The notes under the pieces: model-generated | What the model saw: only the letters and a program-made list of their open reading frames with translations | What the model was told of the DNA's origin: nothing | Database searches by the model: none | Made by a program: the position numbers and the translations under genes | Origin: Enterococcus florum | GTDB lineage: Bacteria; Bacillota; Bacilli; Lactobacillales; Enterococcaceae | Reading direction: 5' to 3' | NCBI RefSeq assembly: GCF_004309355.1 | Contig: NZ_BJCC01000004.1 | Coordinates: 1 to 64,000, forward strand | DNA: 64,000 nt | Shown: positions 60,791 to 64,000 of the stretch, piece by piece | Position numbering within the stretch: position 1 is the first letter of the stretch | Layout: every line of letters starts with the position of its first letter

Positions 60791-62356
60791 ATGAGAACAT
60801 TGTTAAGTACTTCTATTTATCGGAAGATCATGCTGATCGAGTTTCTGGATAGATTTGCGAGCTGGTGTCCAACGAAAGATGTGACGACCTACATCGATTG
60901 TTCGCCCAAAACCCTGTTGACAGATATTGATTATATCAATGAATTTTGGGGCGAGTATATCTTTGTAGAGTATTCCAAATTTCAAGGGGTTCGTTTGAAT
61001 AATCTAGCCTCTAATAAATTGGCTAATGTCTATGCATTGATTTTTCAAGAATGTGATGAATTCCAGTTTATTGAAAAGCTGCTTTATCGACCAAATGAAG
61101 ATGCCGATTTTTGGATCAATGAGCTATTTATGAGCGAAGCCTCCTTCTATCGCATGGCAAACAATATTGAGGGCTTTTTAGAAAACCGTGGACTTACTCT
61201 GGAAAGAAACCCCTTTCGTATCACTGCGAAGGAAGAACGCTGGGTTCGCTTTTTTTACACAGAATATTTCAAAGAGGCCTATGGAGTCAATGACTGGCCC
61301 TTTGAATACACCAATCAGCAAGAGACCTATTGTTTCATTATGCGTACCTCTACCGATTTTGATGTTTCTTTAGATGACCGTGAGATTCAGCTGTGTTCTT
61401 TTTTATTGATGGTCAGCTTCATTCGAATGGGACAAGGCTTTTTCATTTCTGAAGAAGAATACGATAAGCCAGACGATGTGATCGATCAGGTGATTCAGTA
61501 CAGTGAACCGCTGGCAAAACGCTTGCTGGCCCACTCCCCTTACTCTCTGCGGGAACGCTGGTATAAAGGCATTGGACGTACCGTTTATTACGAGTTTTAT
61601 GCCTGGGACAATCACCAACAGGAGATTCGCATACACGACAAAATTGAAACCTTCTTAACCAAACTCTCGCAAGCAGTCGACTTCCCATTGCTTGAAGAGG
61701 ACAAAAGTAAAATTATCCAACAAATGAAATCCTGGTATCTGCAGTATAACCTTTACCCTTATAATCAAACATTGCTATTTGACAATCAAAAGCGAATGGC
61801 AAGAGAAATTTTGAACGTTTATCCAACTTTTTCTGCGATCGTTTCTATGTATCTTGAAGATATCGAGCGAAAAAAACCGGAACTTTGGACCAGCATTCGG
61901 ATGCACGATATCCTTGTGCTGCTGGTCAAGGAATGGACCAATTTACCGATTCAATTGGAACAGCTGCGAAAAAAGGTTTCGATCATGATTGTCAGCAATT
62001 TAGGCAAAAAGCACGCAGAAATGCTCAAGGATTTTCTTTATTCTCAGTATGGCGACAAAGTCATTTTAGAAGTATACCCTTCTCCAACCCTATTTTCTGA
62101 TGAGGATGATTTTGCTATCTTAGACGATTACGATATCGTGATCAGCAACAATCCGATTGAGAAATACCACGGAGAGCATTGCCTAATCGTAAATAATTTT
62201 TTCTCCGCCTCAGATCGGGAAAGCATTTACGAGCTGATTGTGTCCATCCAAAAAGAAGCTTCAGAGAAGCGGATTCATCAATTGGGAATCGCCTATTTTC
62301 AAAATGCCAAAAACATTTATTCCTTTCTGCATGAGGATATCGCAATTGATGCGTAG
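60791..62356 (+). CDS. Mga-family helix-turn-helix transcriptional regulator
   Basis: 521 aa. The N-terminal region resembles Mga-type HTH domains (VTTYIDCSPKTLLTDIDYIN and a second HTH around MSEASFYRMANNIEGFL). A central region with charged residues may be PRD-like, and a C-terminal IIB-like segment contains MIVSNLGKKHAEMLKDFLYSQ, though without a phosphocysteine. AAAGGAAATTC precedes the ATG. In enterococci and streptococci such proteins often control surface or virulence-associated genes; the secreted sortase-fold gene lies convergent next door. Target genes are unknown. Confidence 0.85.
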   Translation: MRTLLSTSIYRKIMLIEFLDRFASWCPTKDVTTYIDCSPKTLLTDIDYINEFWGEYIFVEYSKFQGVRLNNLASNKLANVYALIFQECDEFQFIEKLLYRPNEDADFWINELFMSEASFYRMANNIEGFLENRGLTLERNPFRITAKEERWVRFFYTEYFKEAYGVNDWPFEYTNQQETYCFIMRTSTDFDVSLDDREIQLCSFLLMVSFIRMGQGFFISEEEYDKPDDVIDQVIQYSEPLAKRLLAHSPYSLRERWYKGIGRTVYYEFYAWDNHQQEIRIHDKIETFLTKLSQAVDFPLLEEDKSKIIQQMKSWYLQYNLYPYNQTLLFDNQKRMAREILNVYPTFSAIVSMYLEDIERKKPELWTSIRMHDILVLLVKEWTNLPIQLEQLRKKVSIMIVSNLGKKHAEMLKDFLYSQYGDKVILEVYPSPTLFSDEDDFAILDDYDIVISNNPIEKYHGEHCLIVNNFFSASDRESIYELIVSIQKEASEKRIHQLGIAYFQNAKNIYSFLHEDIAIDA

Positions 62357-62369
62357 TAAAATTAACCCT

Positions 62370-62402
62370 AAGGCTGTGACAGCGATGTCACAGCCTTTTT
62401 TC
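62370..62402. terminator. Terminator, shared palindrome with the trp operon terminator
   Basis: AAGGCTGTGACA / TGTCACAGCCTT with a 4-nt loop and T run, between convergent genes. Confidence 0.92.
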
Positions 62403-62403
62403 G

Positions 62404-63270
62404 TTATTTGCTGGCAAAAACAACCAAGTTTGTGGAGTCATTGATACACGTTTGCAAGGTGATCCTCTCACCCCCACCGCTGCCGATCATTTGATCCCAA
62501 TAGTCAACGCCATTGCTGCCATAGGCGTTGTCATCGACGGTGACACAATATTGTACTGTGTAGGAGGTTACTTGTCCGGCCCCATCGGAAACCTGAATCG
62601 CGGATCCTGCCCCCACAGAAAACAATGCAGAAAATGCTCCAGGATTATGTCCAATGAAGTGGGTATTCATCCCATCATTTCCAGATTGCACAGCAGCACC
62701 TCCCCAGGTTGCACCGATTCCAGAGTTGCTGTCGATCACAGACTGTCCGGAACCTTGACCGGCATTTGAATAAGGAATGTAAGAGCCTCCGATATTTAGC
62801 ATCATGGCTTGCATAACCGGGGGTCCTGCTGGAGGGTTTGGTGCAGGCGAAGGGTTACTGGTTGTTTCTTCAATGACGGGAGTTTGATTGGATTCATGCT
62901 GTACAGGAGCTGGTGCGGGTGCTGGATTTTGCTGTTCTTCAACTACAGAGGGTTCTGTTTCAATCGTGGGTGTTTGTTCTGTTGTGCTGTCTGGAGTAGT
63001 TTCAAGGGTCGGGGAAATCTTTGACTCTATACTTTCTTCTGTCTGAACAAAGTCAGGTTCTTTTGATTCTTTGCTTGATGTAGAAATTGATTCGACAGAT
63101 GTGCTTGTCTCCTCCTTTTTCTTTGCAGTTGATTTTGATGTCGCTGTACTTGCATCTTCTGTCTTTTCAATAGGATTTTCTTCATAAGAAAACGGATAAA
63201 TAACAGAACTTTCACTGGTGACCAAAGTGACAAAGCTAATTAACAACAATAATACTCTTGGGAACAACAT
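62404..63270 (-). CDS. Secreted sortase-fold protein with Ser/Thr/Pro-rich linker (copy 1)
   Basis: 288 aa. Signal peptide or N-anchor (MLFPRVLLLLISFVTLVTS), then about 130 residues rich in Ser, Thr, Glu and Pro (such as NPAPAPAPVQ), likely extended in the cell wall. The C-terminal sortase-like domain has His208 in THFIGHN and Cys275 in ITLQTC. The following strand reads STNLVVFASK, with Leu where the adjacent paralogue has Arg. AGGAGG on the minus strand fits ATG 63270 (9 nt), whereas the ATG at 63279 is directly adjacent. It could be a transpeptidase with altered chemistry or a binding protein. Confidence 0.82.
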   Translation of the reverse strand: MLFPRVLLLLISFVTLVTSESSVIYPFSYEENPIEKTEDASTATSKSTAKKKEETSTSVESISTSSKESKEPDFVQTEESIESKISPTLETTPDSTTEQTPTIETEPSVVEEQQNPAPAPAPVQHESNQTPVIEETTSNPSPAPNPPAGPPVMQAMMLNIGGSYIPYSNAGQGSGQSVIDSNSGIGATWGGAAVQSGNDGMNTHFIGHNPGAFSALFSVGAGSAIQVSDGAGQVTSYTVQYCVTVDDNAYGSNGVDYWDQMIGSGGGERITLQTCINDSTNLVVFASK

Positions 63271-63285
63271 ATGGATCATCCTCCT

Positions 63286-63690
63286 AATTTTGATTTTTGA
63301 TACGCATTTCTGTTTTTTATATTAGGTTGGATGTTGGGAATTATGAAATCCTTTATTTTTAAAATAACTATTATATATGATGTTAAATTATTTTACTTGC
63401 TTATGTTAAGGACATATTGAATCATTCAAAATAACTAAAAAAACATTTTTATTTATTAAATATTTTTTAAGTTGATTCTCCAATTCAACAAATTGTTATT
63501 TTATAAATTCTTCGAACTTTGTCAAAAAATATATTTATCTCTAACCCTTCTCTTATCTTATCGTCATTCTATTGTGAAAAAATTATCATAATAGTATAAA
63601 AAAACACTAAAATAATAGAATTGTCAGAATAATTAGACAAAGCAATGGCTCTAGATGAGAATTTTCCTCATCTAAAATTCGATTAAACAG
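63286..63690. other. AT-rich intergenic region between the two sortase-fold genes
   Basis: About 400 bp with no open frame of note. Long A/T runs may hold the promoter of the copy-1 gene on the minus strand, but no box is convincing. A short hairpin TAGATGAG / CTCATCTA lies at about 63652-63674. Confidence 0.5.
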
Positions 63691-63691
63691 C

Positions 63692-63733
63692 AAAACCCTC
63701 AATCATGCTCTAGGAGCACAATTGAGGGTTTTT
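63692..63733. terminator. Terminator of the second sortase-fold gene
   Basis: AAAACCCTCAAT (63692-63703) with ATTGAGGGTTTTT (63721-63733); T runs on both strands. Confidence 0.88.
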
Positions 63734-63738
63734 GATGA

Positions 63739-64000
63739 CTATTTACTAGCAAATACCACTCGGTTTGTCACATCATTGATACACGTTTGCAAGGTGATTC
63801 GTTCTCCTCCACCGCTTCCGATCATTTGATCCCAATAATCAACACCATTCGTACCCACGGCGTAATCATCCACATCGACAGTAAACTGTACAATGTATGA
63901 AGTCACTTGACCAGCAGCATCAGATACTTCAATGACAGAGCCTGGCCCTACAGAAAACAGGGCACTGAATACTCCAGGGTTATGCCCGATAATATGTGTG
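63739..64000 (-). CDS. Secreted sortase-fold protein (copy 2), partial
   Basis: The C-terminal 86 or so residues are in the window; the 5' end lies beyond 64000. The same domain as copy 1 (HIIGHNPGVFSALFSV, YWDQMIGSGGGERITLQTC), with Cys in TLQTC and Arg in TNRVVFASK. It therefore keeps the His, Cys and Arg set that copy 1 lacks. Stop codon at 63739-63741. Tandem paralogue in the same orientation. Confidence 0.85.
   Translation of the reverse strand, partial: THIIGHNPGVFSALFSVGPGSVIEVSDAAGQVTSYIVQFTVDVDDYAVGTNGVDYWDQMIGSGGGERITLQTCINDVTNRVVFASK

Overview
The window looks like chromosome of an Enterococcus or close Lactobacillales relative. The DNA is moderately AT-rich, with strong AAGGAGG-type ribosome sites and compact U-tailed terminators. 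Its content fits: several phosphotransferase (PTS) sugar operons, a LevR/sigma-54 system, an Mga-type regulator, XerS and T-box control. This is inferred from gene families; I ran no search. I saw no rRNA, tRNA, CRISPR array or insertion sequence.

Layout. (1) 0.2-2.2 kb: a HAD phosphatase and an OYE-type flavin oxidoreductase. (2) 2.2-9.1 kb: a complete tryptophan operon, trpEGDCFBA, behind two tandem T-box leaders that both carry a UGG (Trp) specifier. (3) 9.1-18.4 kb: mixed single genes (dipeptidase, acetyltransferase, LacI regulator, aminotransferase, C45 hydrolase, putative metalloprotease). It ends with two neighbouring broken genes: DUF1697 with an in-frame stop and a GFA-family gene with a frameshift. 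(4) 18.5-27.7 kb: a galactitol PTS/tagatose pathway (IIA, IIB, IIC, dehydrogenase, aldolase, epimerase, HAD phosphatase; a PfkB kinase divergent). Upstream lies a partial duplicate made of DeoR, an orphan IIB and a second DeoR. The two IIB promoters share the same architecture. (5) 27.9-35.4 kb: a fructose-family PTS operon with a class II aldolase, a D-lyxose-isomerase-like cupin, an epimerase and xylulokinase. (6) 35.6-41.8 kb: AraC regulator, GH36 alpha-galactosidase, MelB-type symporter and a second FGGY kinase. (7) 42.5-44.4 kb: a small membrane protein, diaminopimelate dehydrogenase and a zinc-ribbon protein. (8) 44.6-53.7 kb: a LevR-type sigma-54 activator, a -24/-12 promoter, a complete mannose-family PTS (IIA, IIB, IIC, IID), a second GH36 alpha-galactosidase and a GH13 glucosidase. 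(9) 53.8-58.9 kb: an ATPase, a hypothetical protein, LysR with a prolyl-tRNA editing protein, and a zone of decayed genes that includes a remnant of xerS. (10) 58.9-62.4 kb: intact xerS, a dif-like site about 0.5 kb upstream of it, and an Mga-like regulator. (11) 62.4-64 kb: two adjacent secreted sortase-fold proteins; the second runs off the window.

How it fits together. Most large genes left of about 58 kb are on the + strand. With XerS and a dif-like palindrome at 60.56 kb, this suggests the window reaches the chromosome dimer-resolution site near the replication terminus, with replication arriving from the left. The carbohydrate loci are separately regulated modules (DeoR, MtlR-like PRD, AraC, LevR) for galactitol, a pentose or rare ketose, melibiose-type galactosides, and an alpha-glycoside imported by a mannose-family PTS.

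Start codons were moved to the best ribosome site where needed; each such case is explained in its entry.
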